Assembly (NCBI GenBank): GCA_049274895.1
Contig: JBASTM010000011.1
Coordinates: 10,404-74,403, forward strand
Direction: 5' to 3'
DNA: 64,000 nt
From: JACQLN01 sp049274895
Lineage (GTDB): Bacteria > Patescibacteriota > Minisyncoccia > JACQLN01
Below are positions 49,671 through 58,400 of the stretch, one piece after another (the first letter of the stretch is position 1; the number at the start of each line of letters is the position of its first letter). The notes beneath the pieces were generated by a model that worked only from the letters and a program-made list of their open reading frames with translations, made no database searches and was not told the DNA's origin. Made by a program: the position numbers and the translations under genes.

Positions 49671-50536
49671 TAGTGTTTCTTGTACCAGCTTACCGTCCGT
49701 TTCATTCCCGCCTCCAATGGGGTAAACTTAAACTTGCCGATCCACTTATACAATGTACTCGTATCTCCTTGTATGACTGCCTTTGAAGTCTCACCAGCTC
49801 TCATTGGTAAGAATTCAATCTTAGCTTTAAGTATATCTGCTATTAATTTTGCAACCTTGATCAACGGCTCGCCCTTACCACTACCGGAATCGATAACTTC
49901 TGTGGCTACTTTATCCAATTCTAAAGCACGAACTAAAATCTCAGCTGTATCACCGGCGTAAACCAAGTCCACCAACTGACTGCCATCGCCGTAAACCTGA
50001 AGCGGTTGGCCTTGCAAAGCCCTGATTATAAAACTGGGCGCGAATTTGCGAACAGGCTTGAACTTCTGACCTTCTCCATACACATTAAAACCTCTGACAA
50101 CATTTATATGCGTGCCAAATTCTCGGTTATATAAAAAGGCAAAATCTTTGGCCGTCCTCTTAGTTATAGCATAAGGATTATGCCAAACATCGGGCAAGGT
50201 TATGTAAACGCATTTTTTGCCGTATTTTTTAACCGCTTCGAAAACGTTCAATGTTCCTAAAATATTGACTTCGTTGGTTTCGATAATATGTTGAAGTGTT
50301 TCGGCTGTACCTAAAATCCCAGCCAGATGTATTACCCCATCACATTCAAAAACAGCTTGATCCACGGCATTTTTGTCGCGAATATCGGCCACAAAATTTT
50401 GAACCCCTGGTGCTGATTTAATAACCTTGCGATCGAAACTCACCACTTGGCAACCACGATCTAATAATTTTTGTATAACATGGCTACCGATAAAACCTTG
50501 GCCTCCCGTCACTAAAACTTTTTTTAAATTACTCAT
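49655..50536 (-). CDS. NAD-dependent epimerase/dehydratase (extended SDR)
   Basis: A 293-residue nucleotide-sugar enzyme. The NAD loop VLVTGGQGFIGSHVIQKLLD is at residues 7-26 (GxxGxxG), followed by ADIRDKNAVDQA, LAGILGTAETLQH and the active YAITK (Tyr/Lys) in NPYAITKRTAKDFAFLYNRE. The usual catalytic Ser/Thr is in VYITLPDVWHNPYAITK. RGFNVYGEGQKFKP resembles GalE/RmlB-type C-terminal sugar binding. It could epimerise or dehydrate a UDP-hexose or uronate. It overlaps the GT4 gene above by 8 bases. Confidence 0.88.
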   Translation of the reverse strand: MSNLKKVLVTGGQGFIGSHVIQKLLDRGCQVVSFDRKVIKSAPGVQNFVADIRDKNAVDQAVFECDGVIHLAGILGTAETLQHIIETNEVNILGTLNVFEAVKKYGKKCVYITLPDVWHNPYAITKRTAKDFAFLYNREFGTHINVVRGFNVYGEGQKFKPVRKFAPSFIIRALQGQPLQVYGDGSQLVDLVYAGDTAEILVRALELDKVATEVIDSGSGKGEPLIKVAKLIADILKAKIEFLPMRAGETSKAVIQGDTSTLYKWIGKFKFTPLEAGMKRTVSWYKKHYKELI

Positions 50537-51659
50537 AATTTTTTTGAGTTAAAGCGTTTGTGAGCGCTTGATAATATAACTTTAAATAAACCTCTTTGGT
50601 AATAAAACCAACCGCCATGGCTAGCGATTGTTTTTTAAATATTGCCAGTTTACCCGCATCAGAAGCCAATTCTATCAATTTATCGGCCAATTGTCTATAA
50701 TCTCCAACCAGGACCACAAAACCATTTTTGCCGTTTATGATGGTTTCGCCGGCTGGGGCGACATCGGTCATCACGACCGGCAAACCCGAAGCCATAGCCT
50801 CCGCCGGCGAACGCGCCCCGCCTTCGTAATTAGAAGTTAATAAAAACAAGTCAGCTGTCCTGTAATAGGATATTATGTCATCCGACCAGTTTTCCATGAC
50901 AACATCCTCTTGTAATTTGAGGCCTAAGATCTGTGACTTAATATTTGTGTGTTCGGGACCAGAGCCGACAATAAGTAAAAGGGCTTGAGGGCATACCTTA
51001 ACCACCTCGGCCATCGCTCTAATTGCCAAACCAATATTTTTTTCTCTGGCTAACCGGGTAGCCATAAGAATTATAAATCTGTCCGGGTATTTTCTGCGCA
51101 AGTCAATCTTGACCGCACCGGTTTTAAATCTCTCCATATCGTAAACTATAGGCAAAACTGTAATCTTGGAGCTTAGGACTTGAAGTTCGAAGCACAAAGA
51201 ATCCTTGATGCGTTCCGAAACCACACGAAGCCCATCAGCCTTTTTAACCAACCACTTACCTAAAACGACTTTGATTTTGTTCCTTACGGACTCTTGTTGA
51301 AAATACAGACTCAAAAAATCTGTGTGGACCTGGAGTTGTAAGGGTAAATTAAACTTTTTCTTTAGTAAGTAAGCAATTAGACCAAGTTCAAACGGGTCCT
51401 GTGAGGTAATTACCAACCGGGAAATTGAAACACGGGGGAATTGAGAAATTAATTTAGCACCGGTTCTAAAGATTTTTATATAACCATTGGCCGGGTAAAT
51501 AAAAACGTTTCCAAAATTTTGATTTTTGGTCTTTGATTTTTGGTTTTTAACAATAATATGTAGTTCCTCCACCAGCTTTCCGTAATCTCTCATCCTCTGC
51601 CGAACTTCCGATCCCTCAATAAATATATTCTCGTCGGTTGATAGCATTAAGACTTTCAT
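50529..51659 (-). CDS. GT4 glycosyltransferase
   Basis: A 376-residue GT-B transferase. Donor-domain features: IILMATRLAREKNIGLAIRA, LLIVGSGPEHTN, and EGGARSPAEAMASGLPVVMT (E-x7-E). The acceptor half has LQVHTDFLSLYFQQESVRNK. Residues 41-49 (KSKTKNQNF) are encoded by a 14-base tandem unit with the same 7-nt periodicity as other repeats in this locus, and the word KSQILGLKLQ after VGSGPEHTN matches a repeat-encoded insert in the neighbouring genes. One base separates it from the methyltransferase start. Confidence 0.9.
   Translation of the reverse strand: MKVLMLSTDENIFIEGSEVRQRMRDYGKLVEELHIIVKNQKSKTKNQNFGNVFIYPANGYIKIFRTGAKLISQFPRVSISRLVITSQDPFELGLIAYLLKKKFNLPLQLQVHTDFLSLYFQQESVRNKIKVVLGKWLVKKADGLRVVSERIKDSLCFELQVLSSKITVLPIVYDMERFKTGAVKIDLRRKYPDRFIILMATRLAREKNIGLAIRAMAEVVKVCPQALLLIVGSGPEHTNIKSQILGLKLQEDVVMENWSDDIISYYRTADLFLLTSNYEGGARSPAEAMASGLPVVMTDVAPAGETIINGKNGFVVLVGDYRQLADKLIELASDAGKLAIFKKQSLAMAVGFITKEVYLKLYYQALTNALTQKNYE
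51519..51546. repeat. Two 14-base tandem units in a GT4 gene
   Basis: TTTGATTTTTGGTC followed by TTTGATTTTTGGTT (plus strand), encoding a Lys/Asn/Gln-rich stretch near residue 41-49 of the enclosing protein. Copy number here is two. Confidence 0.65.
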
Positions 51660-52309
51660 TATTTTTCCAAAACAAAAAACAACCTGTAACCGTCCAAGAC
51701 CGGCCTGATGATTTTAATCTTCTTAAAATGACTTTTAAGTATCTTTTTAACCTTACCTAATCGCCAGTTATAACCGTCTATTTCCCAATAATGTTGCCCT
51801 GATATTTTTATGCCGCCGAATTTTAACGGTATCCTTAGAAACAAACTTAAAAGATTACTCCTTAAAAAAGTCCTGATGCCGGGAAACTTAAAAATAATTT
51901 CCCAACCGGTGGAACGGTACGGCAAAGAGATAACGGCGTATCGGGAACTGACACGCTTGATCTCCAAAAGATCTTTCTCAAACTCACCGAAAGGCAAGTG
52001 CTCCAGAACCTCAAAAGCGGTTACCACCCGAAAGGAATCGGCCCCGAAAGGCAACTCTCTTATATCAGCCACATGGTCGGGGTTGAGTTTAGGGTCAAAA
52101 TCGCAGGTAACCACGCTAAAACCGGCCGTTTTTAAGCAATTAGAGGCCATCCCCGAACCCACACCCACCTCCAAAATGCCGTCTTTGGCCTTGTCTTTAA
52201 CCAACTGCGAGACTAAGTCTATTTGATAAAAATACGAAATAAACCGTTCCAAGGTGTTGTACTTGGGCTTAAAATAATGCTCTTTGTTTTTTTGGGGTTT
52301 TAATTCCAT
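51659..52309 (-). CDS. Class I SAM methyltransferase
   Basis: A 216-residue methyltransferase with GILEVGVGSGMASNCLKTAG (motif I, about residues 44-63), VVTCDFDPKLNPDH, ADSFRVVTAFEVLEHLPFGE and SRYAVISLPYRSTG. The C-terminal SGQHYWEIDGYNWRLGKVKK is found in sugar-lipid O-methyltransferase-like proteins. No membrane helix. It overlaps the next gene by 10 bases. Confidence 0.85.
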   Translation of the reverse strand: MELKPQKNKEHYFKPKYNTLERFISYFYQIDLVSQLVKDKAKDGILEVGVGSGMASNCLKTAGFSVVTCDFDPKLNPDHVADIRELPFGADSFRVVTAFEVLEHLPFGEFEKDLLEIKRVSSRYAVISLPYRSTGWEIIFKFPGIRTFLRSNLLSLFLRIPLKFGGIKISGQHYWEIDGYNWRLGKVKKILKSHFKKIKIIRPVLDGYRLFFVLEK

Positions 52310-54549
52310 TTTTGAATCAAATTTACCAGCTCTCGAATCGTGTTTTCTATAGAGAATTTTTGAGCTTTGGTTTTGGCTTTTTCAGAAATACTCTCTCTAA
52401 AATTTTTATCTTTACCCAGCTTATCTATGGCATCCAAAAATTGTTTTTTATCGTTCGGCTCCACCAATATGCCATCCACTCCGTTTTCTATAATCTCCGA
52501 AAGATTGCCGATATTGGTGGCAATAACCGGCAAACCCACACTCATCGCTTCTACTATTTGAAATGAAAAACTTTCAAAGTGGGTGTTAAGAACGAATACC
52601 TCGGCTTCTTGTAATTTCCGCATGAGTTCTTCTCTTGGAATCTGACCCAAAAGTTCCACCCGATCTTGTAATTTGAGATTTGAGATTTGAGATTTGAGAT
52701 TGGTATGCTCCGGTCCATCTCCGGCGATAACTAATTTCCACTCCGGCAAGTCCCGCATCAATTCTACCAAAAAACCAAAACCCTTCCACGGCACCAATCT
52801 CCCAGCCGATATGATAACTTTTGGTTTAGAGTGAGTAGCTGGTAGTGAGTAGCTGGTAGTCAAGTCTATACCATTATAGATAACCTTAATCTTGTTGGGA
52901 TTTCTGACCCATTTTGAAACCAACTGTCGAAAATACTTACTGGGCGTAATTACTATATTGGCTTGATCCACCACAAACCTTTGAACCCAACGCAAAAACT
53001 CCACTTTCCAGCCGTATTGTTTGTTTTGAAAATCGTCTATGGAATCTTTGACTCCGAAACGCTGGGTTGATTGCTCCCAAACGTAATCGCCCGGTACTCT
53101 TATTATAAACTTTTTCCGGCATAATTTGGCGGCGAGAAGCGACGGCAAGCCGACGCTGATGGTGTCTTGGGCTAAAACCCAATCGTGCCCGGGGCACAAC
53201 CGTAACGATTTTATAAAATAAAAAAAATGGCGCAGCCCTTTCGGCCAGTTTCTGACGGCCCGAAACGGCAACACGGTTACGCTAATACCGCATTGAGGCA
53301 GCTCTCGCTCCAATAAAGCGGCGTAAGTGGCCGGACCGCCGACCTCCGGCGGATAAATGCCGGTGGCGAGCAATAGTTTTTTAGTGAGTAGTGAGTAGTG
53401 AGTAGTGAGTAAACCGAAAATTTTATTCATTTTATGGGCTATCGGATTCCAAGAATATTTTTCTTTAACCAGCTTCTGGCCATTCTCGGATAACCGGCGG
53501 GACAGCTCGGGATTGTTTGCTATTCTTGTTATCTTTTCGGCTAAATCTTTGGGATCATCAACTCGGCAAAATAGTCCATTGTCATCATCTTTAAGAAAGT
53601 CGGGAATGCCCCCAACCGAAGTTCCGATGACCGGAAGGCCGGCTGCCATAGCTTCCAAAAATGAATTGCCCAAACCCTCCGAACGCGAGGGACGTACAAA
53701 AACATCGGCTTGGGATAAATACTCTGGAATCAAATCGGGATCAACCTGGCCGACGAATTTGACCCTGTCGGCAACATCCAAATCTTTGGCCAGTTTTTCC
53801 AACTTTAATCTATCCGGACCATCGCCAACGATAATAGTTTGTAGTTGGTAGTTGGTAGTTGGTAGTAAAGAAATGGCGCGGATGAGAGTATCAATCCCAT
53901 TTTTATAAACCAACCGCGAAGTGGTAATGATTGTATAAGTCTTATCAGACTTATGGGTCTTATTGGTCTTATATGAATCTAAATTAACCCCGTTGGGTAC
54001 AACCTCCATGGGGCAGGTTGCCCCATGCCTACGGGCAAAATCGGCAAGGTACCCGCTAATGGCCTGGATGTGATCAGCATTCTTAAATATCAGCCGCCAT
54101 AATGGGTAAAATACGCCTACTCGCTTGAGTATATGCTGTTCCGAATCGCCTTCCTGCAAGGTCAAAAGCGTTGGAACCTTTGGATGCAAAAATTTGAAAA
54201 ATAACCCCGCCAGACCGGCATAAGCGGCCATAACGGACCAAACAATCTGATAGTTATTTTGACGGTGAAGTTTTCTAGCTAACAACACGGCCTTTAAGGG
54301 GTATGTTAATTTGGTTCCACTGACTCTGTAGACATTCACCTTACCCATGACCTCCTTGACTTCATGACTTCTACTGAATTGCAGAGATATTAGATCGAAA
54401 TTAAAATCACCGCTCAAGCGGCTGGTAATCTCTTTAACGGCTATCTCGGCGCCCCCGACCATAGGAAAATAGGCCAGAGAAAAAATCAAAACCCGCGGCT
54501 TCTGATGGGTCATAACATTAAAACCATCGGCGCGCGGGTTAAATAACAT
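52300..54549 (-). CDS. Two GT4 glycosyltransferases fused in one frame
   Basis: A 749-residue protein made of two complete GT4 units. Unit 1 (about residues 16-375): MVGGAEIAVKEITSRL, PNGVNLDSYK, VGDGPDRLKLEKLAKD, RSEGLGNSFLEAMAAGLPVI. Unit 2 (about 392-749): ATGIYPPEVGGPATYAALLE, VIYNGIDLTTSYS, GRLVPWKGFGFLVELMRDLP, THFESFSFQIVEAMSVGLPV. The join (FGLLTTHYSLLTKK) is encoded by four perfect copies of a 7-base repeat, as if two genes had been joined by the repeat. Further 7-nt repeats lie in each unit (53841-53866, 52831-52858, 52671-52698). ATG 54549 abuts the upstream TAG; Met13 (MTHQKPRVLIFS) is an alternative start. Confidence 0.9.
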   Translation of the reverse strand: MLFNPRADGFNVMTHQKPRVLIFSLAYFPMVGGAEIAVKEITSRLSGDFNFDLISLQFSRSHEVKEVMGKVNVYRVSGTKLTYPLKAVLLARKLHRQNNYQIVWSVMAAYAGLAGLFFKFLHPKVPTLLTLQEGDSEQHILKRVGVFYPLWRLIFKNADHIQAISGYLADFARRHGATCPMEVVPNGVNLDSYKTNKTHKSDKTYTIITTSRLVYKNGIDTLIRAISLLPTTNYQLQTIIVGDGPDRLKLEKLAKDLDVADRVKFVGQVDPDLIPEYLSQADVFVRPSRSEGLGNSFLEAMAAGLPVIGTSVGGIPDFLKDDDNGLFCRVDDPKDLAEKITRIANNPELSRRLSENGQKLVKEKYSWNPIAHKMNKIFGLLTTHYSLLTKKLLLATGIYPPEVGGPATYAALLERELPQCGISVTVLPFRAVRNWPKGLRHFFYFIKSLRLCPGHDWVLAQDTISVGLPSLLAAKLCRKKFIIRVPGDYVWEQSTQRFGVKDSIDDFQNKQYGWKVEFLRWVQRFVVDQANIVITPSKYFRQLVSKWVRNPNKIKVIYNGIDLTTSYSLPATHSKPKVIISAGRLVPWKGFGFLVELMRDLPEWKLVIAGDGPEHTNLKSQISNLKLQDRVELLGQIPREELMRKLQEAEVFVLNTHFESFSFQIVEAMSVGLPVIATNIGNLSEIIENGVDGILVEPNDKKQFLDAIDKLGKDKNFRESISEKAKTKAQKFSIENTIRELVNLIQKWN
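52671..52698. repeat. Heptamer repeat ATTTGAG x4
   Basis: Four perfect copies of ATTTGAG (plus strand), encoding the NLKSQISNLKLQ segment after the conserved G-D-G-P-E in unit 2 of the fused GT4 protein. Adding or losing one copy would shift the frame. Confidence 0.85.
52831..52858. repeat. 14-base repeat GTGAGTAGCTGGTA x2
   Basis: Two perfect copies of a 14-base unit made from two related heptamers, encoding the TTSYSLPATHS segment of the second GT4 unit. Confidence 0.8.
53383..53410. repeat. Heptamer repeat AGTGAGT x4 at the GT4-GT4 join
   Basis: Four perfect copies (plus strand) encode the linker between the two GT4 units. The other two frames across the array contain stop codons, so a one-copy change would truncate the protein. 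Confidence 0.88.
53841..53866. repeat. Heptamer repeat GTAGTTG x3.7
   Basis: Three perfect copies and a partial fourth (plus strand), encoding LLPTTNYQLQTIIV just before the GDGPD loop in unit 1 of the fused GT4. Confidence 0.85.
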
Positions 54550-55347
54550 CTACTTTAACCGGTCAATTTCCTCGGCTACACCCGGCTGGTCGGGCGAAAG
54601 TTTAAGCACTTCTTGATAGTATTTGAGAGCGTTAGTTTTATCGCCCTCATCACGGTAATAGGTAGCCAAAGCCAACATTAAATTAACATCTTTGATTACA
54701 CTTATACCCTCCAATAAAATCTTGGGCGCTTCCGATTTTTTAGCCGTATAAACATTCTTATAGAAATCGGCGAAACCAATATAATAACCTACCTGGTAAG
54801 GATCATTGGCTATAGCTTTCTTAAAGTTAAACTCGGCTCTGGCATTATCGTGCAAATAGAACCCGTAGAGATTGCCTAAGTTAGCAAAAGAAAGAGCGTT
54901 GGCCGGATACAAAATGCCGGCATATTCCCAAGCGTCGCGCGCGCCCTCAAAATCGTTAAAAAACTTTTTTATAACTCCCACCGCGATCCAATCATCCACT
55001 CCGGCTGGACCAGTAGCATCCGCCGCTAAAACCACGGCCAACACCTTTAAATCTCCTCGTTGTTTTTCTATTAGTTCTTGCGGTGCGCTAAAACCTTTAC
55101 CAAAACGAATTTCACCAATAGGCCGTCCCAAGTAAATAGGAACTTGGGGATTAGCTGAACCAGGAGAATAATAAGATTCTTTATTTACCATTGCGTTATC
55201 TACGGAACTAGTGTTATTTAGTTCAGGAATATTATTGTTAGAAGTTGGTACATCGGGAGTCTTCAACAGTTGATTCGCACCAACCACAACAACTATAGCC
55301 GAGACAAGACCTAAAACTACTAGTATTTTTCTGTTTATTATAAACAT
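54550..55347 (-). CDS. Membrane-anchored TPR protein
   Basis: About 265 residues from ATG 55347 (MFIINRKILVVLGLVSAIVV). The longer open frame up to 55455 is rejected because it runs through the terminator of the S-layer gene. One N-terminal membrane helix, a low-complexity Asn/Ser/Pro linker, then TPR-like helices: ARDAWEYAGILYPANALSFA, NLGNLYGFYLHDNARAEFNF, KAIANDPYQVGYYIGFADFY and the final DKTNALKYYQEVLKLSPDQP. The repeats face the outside if the helix is a signal anchor. Partner unknown; may scaffold envelope assembly. Confidence 0.8.
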   Translation of the reverse strand: MFIINRKILVVLGLVSAIVVVVGANQLLKTPDVPTSNNNIPELNNTSSVDNAMVNKESYYSPGSANPQVPIYLGRPIGEIRFGKGFSAPQELIEKQRGDLKVLAVVLAADATGPAGVDDWIAVGVIKKFFNDFEGARDAWEYAGILYPANALSFANLGNLYGFYLHDNARAEFNFKKAIANDPYQVGYYIGFADFYKNVYTAKKSEAPKILLEGISVIKDVNLMLALATYYRDEGDKTNALKYYQEVLKLSPDQPGVAEEIDRLK

Positions 55348-55377
55348 ATCAAGAATAGAATTATAACCAAACCACAC

Positions 55378-55417
55378 AAAAAAACAACCCCTCCGATATA
55401 GATCGGAGGGGTTGTTT
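55378..55417 (-). terminator. Strong intrinsic terminator of the S-layer gene
   Basis: Sixteen-bp stem (AAACAACCCCTCCGAT with its complement, 55382-55397 / 55402-55417) and a 4-base loop, followed by seven U on the minus strand. One of the strongest terminators in the window, fitting a highly expressed gene. Confidence 0.9.
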
Positions 55418-55469
55418 CCTAGCTCTTCTCCAGCACAAGGCAAGGAGAAGCACAAGTTAGCTAGACTAA

Positions 55470-58400
55470 CTAGTTCAAGGTTACGGTCTCAACCACACCG
55501 GCATCGCTGTTAGAAAGACCGGGTACTAAGAATCCATTGAACCAATCGTAAGAGTTGATGGACTGCGAAGTGTTGGTTGAATTACCGGACCAGATAAAAT
55601 CATCATCATCCCAAGCATCCACATTGGCCGCCGTGGTGGCAAAGACATATCGTCCAGTGGTCCAGTTATCGCCTGCGGTTGTAGTGTCGTCAGCGGGCGG
55701 CTCGGCATCAACACCGTTGGCGCTGTCATTAAGCGAAGCAAACTGGGCATCGCCTTGCAACTTCGTAGTTATAGAAGGTGTAGAGCTAGCGCCAGTAACA
55801 TCGGCCTTAAAGACAAAATATCTGGTGTCACCAGCCGGAATCACAACTGATTCTGCAGTCGCGCTGGTAGGATTGGTGGGATTAAAGGTAATACTAACCG
55901 TCTGGTCATTGATATCGGAATCAGTAGAGCTGGCAATGGTGGAAAAATCAGAAATAGCCGAATCATTTAGCAAACCAGAACTGGCTCCACAAGAAGGAAC
56001 GCTGAAGCTAGAATCCGAATAGCAATAAACCTGGTAACCATCCACTCTAAAGGTAGATACCTCCGGGCTCACACCGCCAACGTTGCCATCGCTATCTGGG
56101 AATTCCTGTAGATAACCCGAAACGGAAGTTGAAACCAAGAAAGTAAACTTGTACAAACTAATACCGTTTGTTCCAGCTGGAGAGGATACTTTGAATCTGT
56201 ACAAAGTATTAGCCGTAGTGTTAGAGAACTTTGTACTCGATAAAGCTATTCTTTCCACGGTAGGAACAGCTTTAGCTATTCTGGTCCCGTTAGAAGCTGT
56301 ATCAGAACCGGCAGCGTAAAGCGCTGTTCCAGAAGATTGTCCCGTGCCTTTCAAACCTCTACTAGTTTCATCATCCGCCGAAGAAGCATCATACTGAACC
56401 GTAACCAAGTGGCCGGGGAAAGCCTGCGCTACGGTTCCTATGGCCCCAATATCTCCCTTCACTGTAATCAACATCTGACTATCTTTTAGAACAATTAAAT
56501 CCGCATCTGTTGCGCCAAATGACGTGCTAAAAGTCGTGGTTGCGTAATCGGTGCTGGAAAAAGTGGCTTCACCAATTTTCTTAGCTCCATTCCATAACGT
56601 TACTTTACTTATATCCGAAGGGGTATTAGAAGCCATGGAATCAGAAGAAACGGAGGAAGAAGCAATCTGTAATCCCATTCTTTCTAATCTAATATCTTCG
56701 TAGGTTGCGTTAACACGAAGCACAGCCAGAGTTTGATCGGTCGCGCCGGCTTGTACCCATTTAAGAGCTGGACTGGAAGAATCCAAAGCTACCGAAAGCG
56801 AACCGCCGCTCTGCAATGTCATAGCTTGTCCGTTAGCTTGCGTAATAGTTTCGGTAACTGCTTGTCCAGATGTTTGGCCGGTGCTCGTCATACTGCCTGC
56901 CGCGTTGGTCACACCTAAGCTAAAGGTGGTCGTACCCGCTGTTGCCTCCGCGTCCGTATTGCCTTTAATATCGCACTTTAAGGCAATCGTCTTGACTGAA
57001 CCCTTAGGCGTAATCACACCGCTATCCAAATTGAAAGTAAGATCATCGCCAGTGGTTACGCTATTAGCCGGGCTATTGGTATTGCCGCCAGTAGTAAGAG
57101 CAGTGGTTCCGTCAAATAACTGACAACTCTGTAACTGATCAAATGTATTGGCTGTGCCAGTAACCCTAGTCTTAAACAAAGTGGTGCGAATATCTTCACC
57201 CGAAGCCGAAGCATCAAAGATGTAGTTGGCGAAAGTAAACGTTTTAGAACCAGTTACAACATTTTGAGCTGCTGGCGTTGGAGAAACAGTAACTCTTAAA
57301 GCTGCAGCTTTTACTGTCATGGTATTGGCCGTAACAGCTGTGGCTGGAGTCGGGGTAATGGAATTACCTGTGGTCTTACCTCTTACCGTGGTCCAATCGG
57401 AACCAGGTGTGGTAGAAGCCGCCACTGTGTCATTGCTTAAGAAATCGGTACCCATCTTACCCTTCAAGGTATAGGTGTTGGTGCCAATAGGGAAGGTAAC
57501 CGTGTCGGTAAACTGAATGCCGTTATTGCCAGCGGCCACGCCATCTACCGGACCGGCCACAGTATTGCCGTTAGCATCCACCAAAGTGATGCTTGTAATA
57601 TCATCCGTGTCAATGGATCCGCCGGTACCTGCTGATTCCACCAAAGATACATCAAAATTCATAGCCGCTACAGAAATTTCCTCGCCTTTTATTTCTACAT
57701 CAAAACCACCCAGAACTTGATTAGACAAGTTTACAGCAATATTTTGAGCGGCGGCTTTGTTGGATTTGGTTACATTGATTGTGCCGTTAGAGATTGTGAC
57801 TTCGTAGCCGTCGTAGTTGGGATTGGCAGCTTGGAACGAACCATTATCATCGGTAGCTGAGCCACCGCCATCCGTTGCTGTCGGCAAAATATCATAACCG
57901 TAAACATTGCCGGCAACCTTAATGTCGGCATAGCGGTAAATATCAAAGTCTACACCGCGGCCGGAACCGCTCACAATATCACCCTTGATGTAAATATCTT
58001 TGAATTCGCCTTTGGCCAATTTCAAGCCGGTATCACCGAATTTGGCCGTGTAGTACTTGCCATCGCTGGAAACCGTGTGGTCGTAACAATCGCCGCCGTC
58101 AATACAGGTTTTAATATTGGTTAAGTCGCCTGTGGCAGCTGAACCGGATTGATTCCAACGAACCGATTTGACTGTAAGATCCTCGGATGAACCCGCGGAC
58201 AGCTTAACCGAAGCGAAAGTATAGTTGGTCAAACCAACCTCTTTTGTTGGGCTGGAACCGGGCTCTCTAGCACCAGTGGTCAAAGTTAAAGTGCCCACCG
58301 CTAGGGTAGAGTTAACCGTCATACCATTACCCACAATCGGCAAAGTACCATTAACCGTGGCTGAACCGGCATCCACCGCGATTAAGCTTAGGGTGGCAAT

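Noticed and set aside
52671..53866. CRISPR array
   Set aside because: The repeats are 7-base head-to-tail units with no spacers and lie inside coding sequence.
55348..55455. Longer N terminus of the TPR protein
   Set aside because: It would cross the strong intrinsic terminator of the S-layer gene; ATG 55347 starts a clean signal anchor.
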